Below are positions 11,169-22,265 of a stretch of DNA of 64,000 nt, in pieces. Each line of letters opens with the position of its first letter. Positions within the stretch are counted from its first letter, which is position 1. Below the pieces are notes generated by a model. It was not told the DNA's origin, did no database searches, and was given only the letters and a program-made list of their open reading frames with translations. This DNA comes from Impatiens glandulifera (Eukaryota > Streptophyta > Magnoliopsida > Ericales > Balsaminaceae). The stretch lies in the NCBI RefSeq assembly GCF_907164915.1, contig NC_061867.1, forward strand, positions 32,485,751-32,549,750, written 5' to 3'. Position numbers and translations under genes: made by a program.

Positions 11169-11838
11169 TTTGTAAAAAAATTAATTTAAATTTATCTATA
11201 TATAATTACCTCAATAAATTCTTAATAAAATATATTATTGTAATAAATGTATTAAATGACACATTTATTTTTTGGTAGAGAAATTTCAATAGTGTACCCT
11301 TTATATACTTCAAAAATATGTGAAATGTATATGAACAAAGAAAGAGATAAAGATATATAAACCATAGAGAAAGATAGTTATAGCCAAAAAATCATGTAGA
11401 GGTCGCTATAAAATCTTAAGGGGATTGAAGATACGACTACACTCTGTAGCGTTCTTAGAGAGAAAGTCTAGAATTTAAAAAAAAGTGAGATATTATAACT
11501 TTCACCCACCTTTTTTAAAACTTCAGACTTTCTCTTTAAGAACTGTACGGAACACTTAGCCCTATCATCAATCCAATTTATTGGGATTTTCTAACGACAT
11601 ATACTTGATTTTGAAACTATAACTATACGTCCATAGTATGCTTTGTATATCTTTATTACATTCTTTTCTTTGTTGATATGAATTTCACATATTTTTGCAG
11701 TATATAAAGGGTATAATATTGAAATTTATTTACCAAAGAATAAATGTGTAATTTAATATATTTATTATAGTAATATACTACCTTAAGAATTTAGTAAGAT
11801 AATTATGTAAAGATAAATTTAAATTAATTTTTTACAAA
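11169..11838. repeat. Foldback element, arms about 330 bp
   Basis: The left arm starts TTTGTAAAAAAATTAATTT and the right arm ends with its complement (AAATTAATTTTTTACAAA). Complementarity continues inward through ACACATTTATT(C/T)TTTGG, the ATATGTGAAAT stretch, and AGAGAAAGTCT...AGACTTTCTCT close to the centre near 11495, leaving almost no loop. The size and lack of coding sequence suggest a non-autonomous foldback or MITE. No convincing target duplication was found at its edges. Confidence 0.75.
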
Positions 11839-12052
11839 TATATATATATAATGCTTAATAAAAAGACTTGGAGGTTATAATACGCCATCTACACAATTAA
11901 TTGATTTTTTCTATCTTACAATTCCTAATTAATTATAAAAAAATCTTTAATATATTTATATATATAAATATTATATATAGGAAATAAAAAAAAAGAAGAT
12001 TATGATGAAATAAAAAATAAAAAATTATATTGGTTAAAATGTTATAACTTAC

Positions 12053-12054
<2 letters not shown>

Positions 12055-12094
<40 letters not shown>
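12055..12094. repeat. (TA)n microsatellite
   Basis: This is an uninterrupted TA dinucleotide run of about 40 bp in the spacer. Similar runs lie at 12363-12385, 12567-12605, 25940-25968, 26138-26168, 46820-46850 and 47100-47182. Confidence 0.95.
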
Positions 12095-12098
<4 letters not shown>

Positions 12099-12561
12099 CA
12101 CAAAATTATAAAATTATTTCACCGTCTTACTTGGTCTCGCGGTTAAAATATTCAAAGTTCGAATCATTTTAAAATAATTATTATATGTTGGTGTGAATTT
12201 GAAGGATGATAATGGTGATGGATTAAACGTAATTGAAATAGTAAGCAAACATTGGTGAGAAAATAAAAAGATTTGGAGGTGTATAATATGCACTTTCCAC
12301 AATAAATTTATTTTCTTTCTCCTACAATACTTAATTAATTTATTTTTTATTTTTTCTCACATAATATATATATATATATATATTAATAATTCTATAATCT
12401 TAATATATATTATTTTTCATAATTAAGTATAATAAATATAATTTATTTAATAATCATATAAAATATATATTGTCTAATTAATAATTTATATTTATCTATA
12501 TATTAATAAATAATTATTTTTATATATAATAAAATAATAATATATACATATATAATGAATT

Positions 12562-12608
<47 letters not shown>

Positions 12609-12633
12609 ATGCTTAATATAAAGATTCGGAGGT

Positions 12634-14976
12634 TGTAAGTACTAAAAATCTTTACTCAAATTTATAATATTAAAATAATTAATTTTAATTAATTTTAAAT
12701 AAATCAGATCAAAATAATTAACCCTTGGTCAAAAATCTATTTACAACAATTAATTAGTCAAATTAATTATTGGTTAAGCCCAAAATAAAAAAACATTATT
12801 TGGGTTAAATTTTATACCCATAATGTCTCAAAATAATTTTAGAAAAATTAAAGGAAAAAATAAATAATTTTGATGAATTGTTGTATTCATTTTATCTAAA
12901 TAGAATTATTTATTTAAATCCAAAAATAATATAATAATAAAATAAATTGGTAAAATATTTACCATGTTTTTTTTTTATATTTTATGTATCTAAAAAGATC
13001 AAAATTAAAGCCAAAAGTGTGTAATAAAAAAAATCAATTTAAAACAAACTTTTAAGGTTTTAAAATAAAAATAAATCTATAATCGAGTGAAGCCGAAAAC
13101 GGAAGAATTCAGTGTAGATAGTGAGAACTAAGTCCATCGAATGGATTCTACAACCCAATCCAACCTGCCAGAACGCTCCGAAGGAAGCTTCGGAGCACGC
13201 GTCAAGGAGCACATAATCAATTAATGGGATATCAACTCCATTAGCTGAAAACACCCAAAAACCAACGGCGCTAGACAAAAAGTAGACGGAACGCTAGAAT
13301 AGGCACGAAACGACTTTGTTTATAGCTCTGGTCTTCTTCATTATCGCGACAACGCGAAGATAAGGATTAACAGCCGTTTTGATTTTCGTTTTTGTGATTA
13401 TTCTCCCTACAATCATATGCCTTGTCATGGCCTACTTCGACAACCATTTGCCAAGAACAGTCAAAGCCATTAATGTTTTTTGACTGATTCAAGCAACTAG
13501 AAGCTTTAACCAACATTGGGACAATATAAATACCTCTCCTAAGATCATTTTAAAGACAACCTACCAACATAAAAGCTTCAAATAAATAAAAAAAAATCAA
13601 AATTCGTCATTCAAGTTTCAAAGTTTCGGATTTTTTGAAATTTTTGTTTAAGGCTCTCAAGCTTGGATCTGTGCATCCAAAAAGCTTCCATAATGATCAA
13701 GGAATATTCTCCTATCCTTGTTAAGGTTTTAATCATCCTCAAATTCATATTCACAGTTTGAATTTTAAATTTTTATATTTCAAATTGCATAAGCTTGTAT
13801 GCTTGATCTTTATGTTATTTTATGATTGAATATTGATCATAGGATCATTTAGAAACTATCTAGATTGGATAGAATCGATGAATCGATCTAAAAAACAAAA
13901 ACCCAAATTTGAATTTAAAAAAAAATGAGTTTGTTGTTCTTGGGTTAATTCGATCGAATAACAACCTAGAAAACTTCCTAACATGATTATGACCTCAGGT
14001 TCTCTATCGGCGATCCCGATCCTATCAGATCAACCAAGGACCAACGTCCTTAACATTTCGATGGAGAGACTCCAATACTCAGATCGAGAGCACCCTAGCC
14101 TAGACCGAGATTCTCCGGACCTAAACCAATAAAATCGGATTTAAGCATTAGGACTCCGGTTCCAAGGCATGTTTCTTTCCACTTTTCAAAACTCAAAATT
14201 ATTTTTATAATTTTGGGATTCCAAATAATTTTCTAAAAAGTCTGAAAATTTATAAAAATGTATTTTAAATATTTTTGGGATATTTCAACAAAAATATTTC
14301 AAAAAAGGGTTTGTTTGGTATTTATTTCAAAACCCTAATGCCTTAAAAACGACTGATATTCTTCATGTATTTCAACTTTAGTTATAATCCGCAACAGGTA
14401 CTAGCACTTTAAATAACTCTAAAACCTAGAATCATAACTAGAACTAGAAGAATAATTTGTTAAAACTAAAACGTTATACAACTAATTTTGAAAAAGCCAA
14501 CTTATAAGTAGAGACCGTTTTCAAATGGGTACAGAGGATGAAGTGCGAAAGCCCTTTCTAAAATATCAACAAACTTCGAACCAAAATAAAACTCTAGTGA
14601 AAAATACGTTTGTACACGTAAATCTTTTTATTGATATTTTAAAATCAATTGACGACTCTGTCTTCAAATAAATAATCTTTCTTAAAATAATTAGGTTTAA
14701 TTAATTTAAACATGATTTCAAATCAAATCTTCATTTGATTATAACAAATCCTTAGATTATTAAAATTTGAATAAAATTAATTATTTTTACATAATTAATT
14801 TTAAAAAGTTGTCATGTAGTATCAACATATTTTAAAAATAATCTTTTATTTTAAAAAATGCCTGACATGCAAAACAAGGTTGAAACCATCAAGCTTTGAG
14901 CCACTTTGGGCCTCATGTATTTACACGTGTCCTCCAAACACGTGTTAAGCAACAAGGGATCTTTCTGGGGTCTATA
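12634..14976 (+). mobile_element. 5' LTR of Tat element copy 1
   Basis: It starts TGTAAGTACTAAAAATC after a purine-rich GATTCGGAGGT and ends ...GGGGTCTATA immediately before the primer site (the homologous copy at 50116 keeps ...GGGCTACA). At 2343 bp it is shorter than the inverted copy at 7772-10950 because most of the GGTCC array is missing near 13985. A second start-like copy of the same end, TGTAAATACT, appears at 63954 after the internal region of copy 2, which supports this boundary. Confidence 0.75.
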
Positions 14977-14978
14977 AC

Positions 14979-14995
14979 TTTTTGGCGACTCTATT
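14979..14995 (+). other. Primer binding site, Tat copy 1
   Basis: The sequence TTTTTGGCGACTCTATT follows the LTR end within three bases. TGGCGACTC complements a tRNA 3' end of the form GAGTCGCCA, the primer type seen in Ogre/Tat-lineage elements. The same motif follows the LTR of copy 2 at 50119. Confidence 0.65.
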
Positions 14996-15559
14996 AACAA
15001 TTTAAAATATTTAACTTAAAACAATTGAATCATGTTTTTACACTAAATAGGTTTGTCTTACAAGGTACAACACCTTAAAAGACGTATAGGTTTTACCCGA
15101 TTTAAAGTATGTATCATTTATGTGTAAAGGGTACATCACCCTCTTCTTGCATAGAAGTACTCGATCGGAATCGGTACTTCTACACTTATGTGCAAAGATT
15201 GTCAATGTGGAATGACAACTTGTTACAAACTGAGTGATATTGCAAGAGGAAAATCTAGGTAACCAGGATAGACCCACCCTTTGGCGATGAATCGTCCGAT
15301 AGAACATAAGCATTGTGGAGGTTGGGTTAAATTCTTAATTGATTGATATTCCCTGGTTTACTTCTTCCACTATCGGTGAATGAGACTCTTTTACCCATTC
15401 TACCCTTAGAACAAAAAACATGATTACTATCACCAAGCCTGTTATTTATCGTACCCACATAACCAAAAGACTTCGTCACTATATCCCTTATGTGACTACT
15501 ATATATGTATTATGTGTATTCATATATAGTCTAAATGAGAATTTTTAGCATGTTCCTAC
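14996..15559 (+). other. Untranslated leader of Tat copy 1
   Basis: About 560 bp between primer site and first coding relic, collinear with 50136-50770. It includes AAAGGGTA(C/A)AT and GAAGTACTCGATCG(G/C)GATCGGTA segments, a partial inverted repeat around the GATCGGAATC core. The short minus-strand frames here are not supported. Confidence 0.5.
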
Positions 15560-16640
15560 ATAAGGATGTCGCGTTGGTTCCCTAGATCGATAACTTTCAT
15601 GCCATTGAATGAAATAATTGATCTTATGGCCTCATTCCTATCATAAGATTCAAAAACTTCAATTTGAAATCCACCTTTATGATGGAAATTCAACGAAGGT
15701 GGAATCTTGTCAAACGAGCTTACTTTCTAGGTGAAAGGTCTATGTGCCCAACCTTAGAGGAATTACGGACAATTATTATAATGTACAATAAAATTGTTTT
15801 ACATTTAAGACCATTTGTAGGCTACATGCCCATCGGAAGGCTCTTATAAGAGGAGTACGAATACTCCAAAGTCACGTTCGATACTATCCTCGCGAGGACG
15901 TACATCGATTTTTAGACTTGGACCAAGATGGAAATAATAAATGGAGAGATCTCTTTAATACCATGGTCATCCATGATAACGATGTCAATCCTACTGGCTC
16001 ATTTATTTCTAGAACCAACAAACGATAAATCCTCCTCGAGTATAATCGAGGTAGCACATTAAATGCAAAGAGGCAAGAAAGATCCCTCTGGTAATATTCT
16101 ATCAGAAATGCTAATGGGCCTGAACAACTCATTTATGTCTTCTACCATGAGTAAAAGGGGTTCCCCTTAATCCTCTATATTTGGCTACTTGACAAGCTCA
16201 AGCGTTTACCGCTAGTTATTCATGATGTCGTCATGTCCCCTTTTATCCAATATCAGAGAATGAAGGAATTCGTACCTGGACCTCTAGTATAGAGAAATGA
16301 TGAAATTTGGGACATTCTCCCTTGGTATCCCATCAAAAAATGACTTTCATGATGGATGACCATCCGCTAAACATGCTTATGGGTTTTGAATGGGTTACTA
16401 ACTACTACACCCATAGCCTGTTCAAGTATTTCAGCTATAGCTTTATCTAGTTTCCTTCAATGTGGATAAGCCCATCGACCATATGGCTATGTAGGATATA
16501 TCGAAAAATGGCATGATGCCCTTAAAATGAATATCCTGTAAAAGCAAATGAAATACATGGATCACATCCACAAACAATTAGAAGAAGTTCAGGAAAATGA
16601 AGCGGAAGAATATGCTAGTGTCGGAATAGGCTACAATTAG
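15560..16640 (+). pseudogene. Tat gag-region N-terminal ORF relic (plant mobile-domain-like)
   Basis: Fragments in changing frames include RRWNLVKRAYFLGERSMCPT followed by LEELRTI, then LLDKLKRLPLVIHDVVMSP, QYQRMKEFVPGPLV and RNDEIWDILPWYPI. The order and wording resemble the plant DUF7745/mobile-domain-like segment found at the start of some gypsy polyproteins. That assignment is from memory of the motif style, not a search. At least eight stops or shifts are present. The first part is duplicated in copy 2 (50770-51395), where the remainder has been deleted. Confidence 0.5.
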
Positions 16641-17512
16641 ACCTAAAGCTTCGAGTTCCGACAAACACTTTTTCCCTTTTAGAATTTCTTTGTAAAATAT
16701 CAACAAGAGAGTCATGTCTATAACAAACATTGCGAATATTTTTATGTACAACTCTAAATTTATTTAATCAAATCACAAAAATAGATGCTCATTCTTTAGT
16801 ATTCATTTTATATGAATATGCATTGCATTTTTACTTTGTTACATATGCAAACCCTCACTTCTTTCTCTTCGCAATAGTCCACAACTGTGACAAGTTGACA
16901 TGGATCCAAGAAAGAGAGATTCAAAAAAACAGACATTTTATACACCACCAAATGGCTGAAGAACCATCTATATCTAAATCAGTCTTAGTGGATGAATTTA
17001 GAGAAACGAAGGAAACTCTACAACATGTAACGAAGCAACTCATGTTGATCACAACTTCTTTAATTAATTAAAAAATTACATCTACATCCTAGAACATCCC
17101 TCCTTCTCCTTGTTTTTCTAGCCAGGCAATCCCGATTATGTTCACTTGCATTAACTCCCATCCCTTTGGTTAAAAAGATCAAGAAGAAGTCTCTCTCTAC
17201 AAAGACTCCAAAGAGGATATTGACTAAACTACATAGGTACAACATGAGAAAGTAATCAACTCCTTAAGTTTAAAGGAAAAACAAATTTCAGCGGCTGACC
17301 AACCACCGCTAACAGAATAAGAATGCCAAATGCCTCAAGTTCAAAACATGCAGGCACAAATGCAAGCCCAATTAAACAAGTTTGTTAAGGTAAAAGCACT
17401 AAGGAACACCTTGACTAGAAAGACTCTATGAAACTGCCGAATGAGCAGTTATTCTGGTAGGCGTCAAACCTCCATCTCTTTCTAAGTACATAGGAAAAAA
17501 TGTTACGTCTAT
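16641..17512 (+). pseudogene. Tat gag N-terminal relic before the nested LTR
   Basis: A plus-strand fragment reads MAEEPSISKSVLVDEFRETK and continues as a helical, glutamine- and threonine-rich stretch ending near 17071, as expected of a gag N-terminus. Later words (KEKQISAADQPPL, then QVQNMQAQMQAQLNKF) suggest a coiled coil. The stretch ends at the TCTAT target site of the LTR at 17513. Most of this region (about 16170-17470) is absent from copy 2. Confidence 0.4.
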
Positions 17513-19539
17513 TGTTAGGATCGGGATCGTCGAAGGAGACTAGGGTATCACTAGGGTGAACGCTTACACAACACGCCGGTTGATAATAACCCTGTTAGAG
17601 GTTAATATCGGTCTCAATACTACGCAAGTTGTCACAAACTCTTGAACCGAGTTCAAGTACAGAACTATTCATTTAAACTTGAAGCAACACAAGAACGGTT
17701 TAAACAGCAACAAGAGAACATAAGGTAAAAGATAAACACAATACCAAATTTATGGATGTTCGGAGATAAAGCTCCTACGCCACCCCTTCTTCTAAAACGT
17801 TGAGAAGGAAGGATATTCACTCAGAATATTCAAATGGTTTACAATACATATGTCGAACACCCGAGGCTTATTTATTGCTCGTTTTCGACCTCTTACTACG
17901 CTCACTCTGTTGAACAGAAACAAATTTTGTCAACTCACAACACTTACTACTCACACATAATAGATGAACTTATAATACACGTGAGATTCTAACACACACT
18001 AATTAAACACTTAAGCAATGTGTGAGAAAGGATGGTTAAAATGTTCTTGTAAAGTTTTCAGTTCGTAAGATATTCAGAACGTTTCAAGGTTTTTAAATTC
18101 AAGCAGATTCTTAAGGTTGTAGCGTGCTTTATCTAATTGAGCTCTGGTTTCTTAAATAGAGAATATGACAATAGTCATATTTTTCTTCTTCAACGGATAT
18201 ATTTTCTTGATAGTACAAGGTTTCTTGGATCTGATTTGTTGAGAATCGTTGTAGTACATTCTTGGGATATCCTCTGATCTTGTTTGATAAGAAGTCAACA
18301 TAGGCATTAATTGGGTTAATGATTTCTGAGGAGCATATCATCATTCAGATTTGTCTTCTAATTATTTGGCTATCTAGGGTAATGTGATAGATATCTACTC
18401 CTAGTGAGCTGTTTCGGACTTATACCAAAATAGTAGTCTGATCTTCTTTAACAGACTTCTGCTTCCCAAAAGGGATTTCATCAAACTTATATTAAAATGG
18501 GAATGGAACAGTCTGATCATGTGAAGGCTCCCTTCTGTATTTTCAGAAAATATTATGTGTTGCACTAAAATGGAAACTACTGGCTGCTCTCAGTATAAAT
18601 CTTTCTTAGCATAAAACCAGTTCAGCCTCTTGGATCTGACCGATTAAACTACCAATCATTTTACCGATCTATCCTTTTTGTAAATAACTGGTGAAGTTAC
18701 GGTTTCATGTATTTTACTAATTTCGTGTGTCTTGTATAAGAACCGAAGATTTTACCGAATAAATTACCGGACAAATTACTGAAATGATTTACCGGACAAA
18801 GATTTTACCGAAAAAATTACCAGACAAATTATCGATTCTGCTTTGAGAGTAACTGATCAGTTTTACCGATCATACTAAGTGGTAAAACCGAATTCTTCCA
18901 TCGAATTAATCATATAGCCGATTGCACAACCTTTGTGAAACCGAAGATATTACCGGTTAAACCGCTGGTCAGTTTACCGATTTTGCTTCATAACATATAT
19001 CTGATATTTTTATCGATTATTTGATTGAGCGGTAAAACCGATTTCTCATTACCGAACCGATTACTGTTGGTTCCGGTTCTTTGACATATTATCGACAATT
19101 TTACTGAACAGCCTGCAAATCGGTAAAACCGATTTCTTTCACCGAACCGATCCATTACCGGTTTCGTTTCTTGTATAGATAGCCGAAGATAAAGTCGATA
19201 AAATAAGACCAATTTGCGACGTCTTTATAACACTGGTCAACCGGACTGAGCGGTAAAATAAATTTCCATACATAATACAGATTTGTAAAACCGAAGCAGT
19301 AAACTATTGGTTTCAGTTTTACCGATTCATGCATTTCCGGTTTTGATAGAAACCGAACTTCTTGGCTTTCCGGTTTCTTTTTATCATAAACACATGAAGA
19401 ATTTGGTTACGTTCTTTAAATAGTTAATTACTAAATTGACTATCTAATTTATCTAACAATTTCTCCCTTTTTGATTATTTAAGTTAAATATTCAAAACTT
19501 TGTAATTGTTGGCCGCTCAAGTTATTTTAATTTCTAACA
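17513..19539 (-). mobile_element. Solo LTR family A with 81-bp U3-side extension
   Basis: It starts TGTTAGGATCGGGATCGTC, is flanked on both sides by TCTAT (17508-17512 and 19540-19544), and the uninterrupted target survives in Tat copy 2 near 51430 (CATCTATCATTTTC). The usual LTR end TTATCTAACA lies at 19458, but the inserted segment runs on to 19539. In the minus sense those 81 bases contain a polypurine tract AAAAAGGGAGAAAT just before TGTTAGATAAATTAG, that is, they are internal sequence, and they begin with a second LTR-like end TGTTAGAAATT. An ACCGGT array fills about 18600-19380. Confidence 0.85.
18600..19380. repeat. ACCGGT/ACCGA array in family A LTR
   Basis: Words such as TTACCGGACAAATTACCG, GGTAAAACCGATTTC and ACCGAACCGAT recur. 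Compared with the arrays at 4850 and 48925 the unit composition differs, which indicates rapid turnover within U3. Confidence 0.8.
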
Positions 19540-19544
19540 TCTAT

Positions 19545-20410
19545 CATTTTCAAAATGTACTCTTACACAATAACCCCATTGCGAATCAGAGAACCAATTG
19601 TTCTCCACCTATTCCTCCATTATCTCGATGATGTTGCTCTCCACTGGTATCACCAGCAAAAGATACTATATCTACAGACCATAGAAGAACTAGCTACAAT
19701 GTTCATAAAACGCTTCTTAATCCATCTCAACCTCGAACGACCAGAAATGAGGTTGAAGAAAATCAAACATGGGAAATGAGAAATTCTCCGAATTTATCGA
19801 ACAATGAAAATAGGTCGCCGATGAAATCGATTTCTTCTAGAGCGAACATTGTCAAATCGACATGCTCTTGTAAAACGTTAACGAATGATATTTTGTTGGA
19901 CTTGCTGCCAAAACTTTTTAAACAATGAAGAAATTGTTGAAAAGTGGCATTAACCTCGATGTCGTTATCGAGAAGGAAGGAAAAGAGGTAAAATGTATCA
20001 AAGCTACCACACCTTCAAGTTGTTTCTCGATAAAGAAAAACACGCAAGTACAACATGTAACTACTTCCAAGAAGGAGCAATCGCCTCAAAAGGAGATCCC
20101 AAGTAAGTCTCCACTACCTAAAGTAGATGCAACAACTCCTCCAAAGGTACACATCCAAAATCACCTAAACCCCTTAGAGTCTTTGACGACCTAGTGCTTT
20201 TAAGTCAAGTGATGAAGATTCTGTAAGAAAAGAATCTTGTCAAACCACATTTCCCAAGAACATACATACCTTTATTGGGAAAATATGAGAATATTTGGTG
20301 CGAATATCATCAAGCAAATGGCCACATTACTGACAGTTACAGTACCCTCAAACACTTGTTCCATGACTTGATCGATCAAAACGTGATCAACAAGCCAGAA
20401 ACAACATAAA
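19545..20410 (+). pseudogene. Tat gag core relic
   Basis: A frame starting at 19555 has REPIVLHLFLHYLDDVALHW, then IEELATMFIKRFLIH, the block pattern of a retrotransposon gag capsid (ALxWYxxL...SIxTxxELxxxFxxxF). After about 19780 it shifts frame. Proline- and lysine-rich sequence follows (VTTSKKEQSPQKEIPSKSPL), then PLLGKYENIWCEYHQANGHI and LKHLFHDLIDQNVINKPE, the cysteine/histidine-like block upstream of protease in this lineage. The cysteines of the usual CxxH knuckle are partly lost. Collinear with 51430-52300 in copy 2. Confidence 0.65.
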
Positions 20411-20975
20411 AATTTCTACCGAATCATAATGTCAATATGCTCACTATTGATGAAGCATCATTTGACTACAATGTGTTACTGAATATGATTCATGACACTA
20501 AACCATAGATCAACATGATCAATCCTTGGCCCAAGGAAAAGTCCAAAGTATTCTCTACTGAGACTTCTGAATGGTGGAAGTCAAACATGAATGCCCACAT
20601 CAATTCTGCGATTGACATCGCGACAAAGCTTGGTGGAACAGATTTTCAACCCAAGTTCATGAAAACTACATTGACCAATGTGCCATCCACCTCCCAACTT
20701 TCTGTATAATCCTTAAAGGAGAATGAGCCCAGAGCTCTTAACCTAGGAGACAACCTCCTTAATCAACCGAAAAGGGAAAAATATTATCATTTCTATCTAG
20801 GAAATCCTGATGTACTCTATTGAGAATAATAAAGCAATACTCAAGGAGTTAATCTAGGATAACGTCTCTGCCAACAATATCTTAAAGAGCTAGTAGGGAT
20901 CTTATTCGATAGCTCGCAACACTACATGATTGGATTTTAAGACAAGGATCTTCCATCAACTAAAACAAATCATAA
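20411..20975 (+). pseudogene. Tat gag-protease linker relic
   Basis: Decayed coding sequence with frames including NHNVNMLTIDEASFDYN and SEWWKSNMNAHINSAIDI, matched by copy 2 at 52310-52870. No domain is recognised. Confidence 0.45.
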
Positions 20976-21290
20976 CAAAGCACTCTACATTTCTGTGCAA
21001 ATGGAGGAAATGACCGTGACAATGGTCTTGATAGACAATGAATCCTCTCTCAACTTTTGGCCTTGGAGGATTCTTTAGAAGATAGGTTTATTTTTAGACA
21101 AGATTATTCCATTCGACCTATGTGTTAGAGGTTTCGACAACTCTCGCCACAAGATAATGGGTTGCTTCAAGTACACCGTCCGAGTAGTCGGAAACCCCTT
21201 CCAAGTTGACTTTTGTGTCATCAACATGCAACCTGCCTATAACTTGATATCATGAAGACTATGGCTTCATGAATCAAAGTATTTAGCATC
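20976..21290 (+). pseudogene. Tat aspartic protease relic
   Basis: The plus strand encodes LYISVQMEEMTVTMVLIDNE followed by SSLNFWPWRIL, then CVRGFDNSRHKIMGC, RVVGNPFQVDFCVIN and MQPAYNLI. This is the retropepsin-like protease pattern (VLIDNGSSLNxxPxxTL ... VRAFDNSRxxxxG ... F.VxFxVxxxxxxYNxLLGRPW). The catalytic triplet reads Asp-Asn-Glu instead of Asp-Asn/Thr-Gly, so it would be inactive. A stop follows LNFWPWRIL. Copy 2 (52880-53160) has lost the motif altogether. Confidence 0.7.
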
Positions 21291-22265
21291 TACCTTACAC
21301 CAAAAGATCAGGTTCATCGCCAACGACGAAGTCATCATAGTCTACGACGTGATAGACACCACAATAGTCATAGTGTACCCATAATGACACCCCCAATGTT
21401 AAATTAAGCAGGTTGAATGAGTCATAGGGTCTACCCATATGTTCAATCCTCTTAGAAGGTAAAGAATCATTCAAACACAATTACTTTAGCATGTTACCCG
21501 CTCCTTAATCAGAATTAAGCACCAAATGGGACATCTCCCGGTCATGGGACTAGGTCTAAACACAAAAAGGCATGACCTCATTCCCACAACCATATTGTAA
21601 CATGGATCAACATACTCTAGGATACATACCAAAAGGATTCTAAAAATCCGTATGAAAAGGATATCCAACGACGCATAGTTGTTTCACTAACCTTGAATGA
21701 ATAGTTTAACTACGAGGGACAAAGCACCTTGTGCTTTGACTTTCCTAAACCCTTTACCAACTCATATTTATAAACACATTTTCTAGGTTTCAAAATCTTT
21801 ACAAATTGTCATTATAATCCAACCTCTTCTCTTTGTATGATTAGGAAAAGAATATACTATTTGTGTGACGCCCTTAAAAACTTGGCTCGGATTCTCAGGA
21901 TAGCTACTCCGGCTTAATAGTCTAGCTCTCTCGATTCTCAAGAAACCGACTCCCTTTCATCTATTTATACTGTGATCAATGAAAGTAGAACTTTTTCTTC
22001 TCTCCCGTGTAAAGAGATGTTAAATATTGTACATTATAAGAAACCTTAGAATAATGATTTTGTTGGATCATCTTCTCTTACATGTAATAAATCCTTCGAT
22101 GTAATAAACGAAGTAGATTTTGAATCTATGAGTAAAAATGATCTATAATTTTACTCTAACTTGAACATCGAAACCAAACACTTCTTACAAACTAAGGATA
22201 AGATTGTCTCCTACATGGAAAAGACAATCAAAATTAACTTAAACACGATTGGCAATCCATAGATC
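21291..22265 (+). pseudogene. Protease-reverse transcriptase linker relic, Tat copy 1
   Basis: Decayed coding sequence between the protease and reverse transcriptase. Its plus-strand words include MTSFPQPYCNMDQ and TLGYIPKGF, equivalent to HGLGYIPIGFEE in copy 2 (53447-53650). A G-L-G-Y motif at this place is usual for the lineage. The minus-strand open frames are shadows. Confidence 0.45.

Larger units (their letters stand above)
10951..12633. other. Spacer between head-to-head Tat LTRs, unit 1
   Basis: This AT-rich spacer lies between the U3 ends of two oppositely oriented Tat LTRs. It begins GTATTGACAAAATATAAAAC and ends TTCGGAGGT before TGTAAGTAC. Its contents are a 220-bp lead, the foldback at 11169-11838, and about 800 bp of TA-microsatellite-rich sequence with three similar segments ending GGAGGT(T/G)TATAATA or GGAGGTTGTAA (near 11870, 12275 and 12630). 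The same spacer, with the same junctions on the left, recurs at 24788 and 45734. No gene is supported. Confidence 0.7.

Noticed and set aside
12118..12160. tRNA-like word TTACTTGGTCTCGCGGTTAAAATATTCAAAGTTCGAATC-type stretch (named here by position)
   Set aside because: It has A- and B-box-like parts, but no acceptor or anticodon stem can be formed and the spacer copies at 26191 and 46881 have lost the motif.
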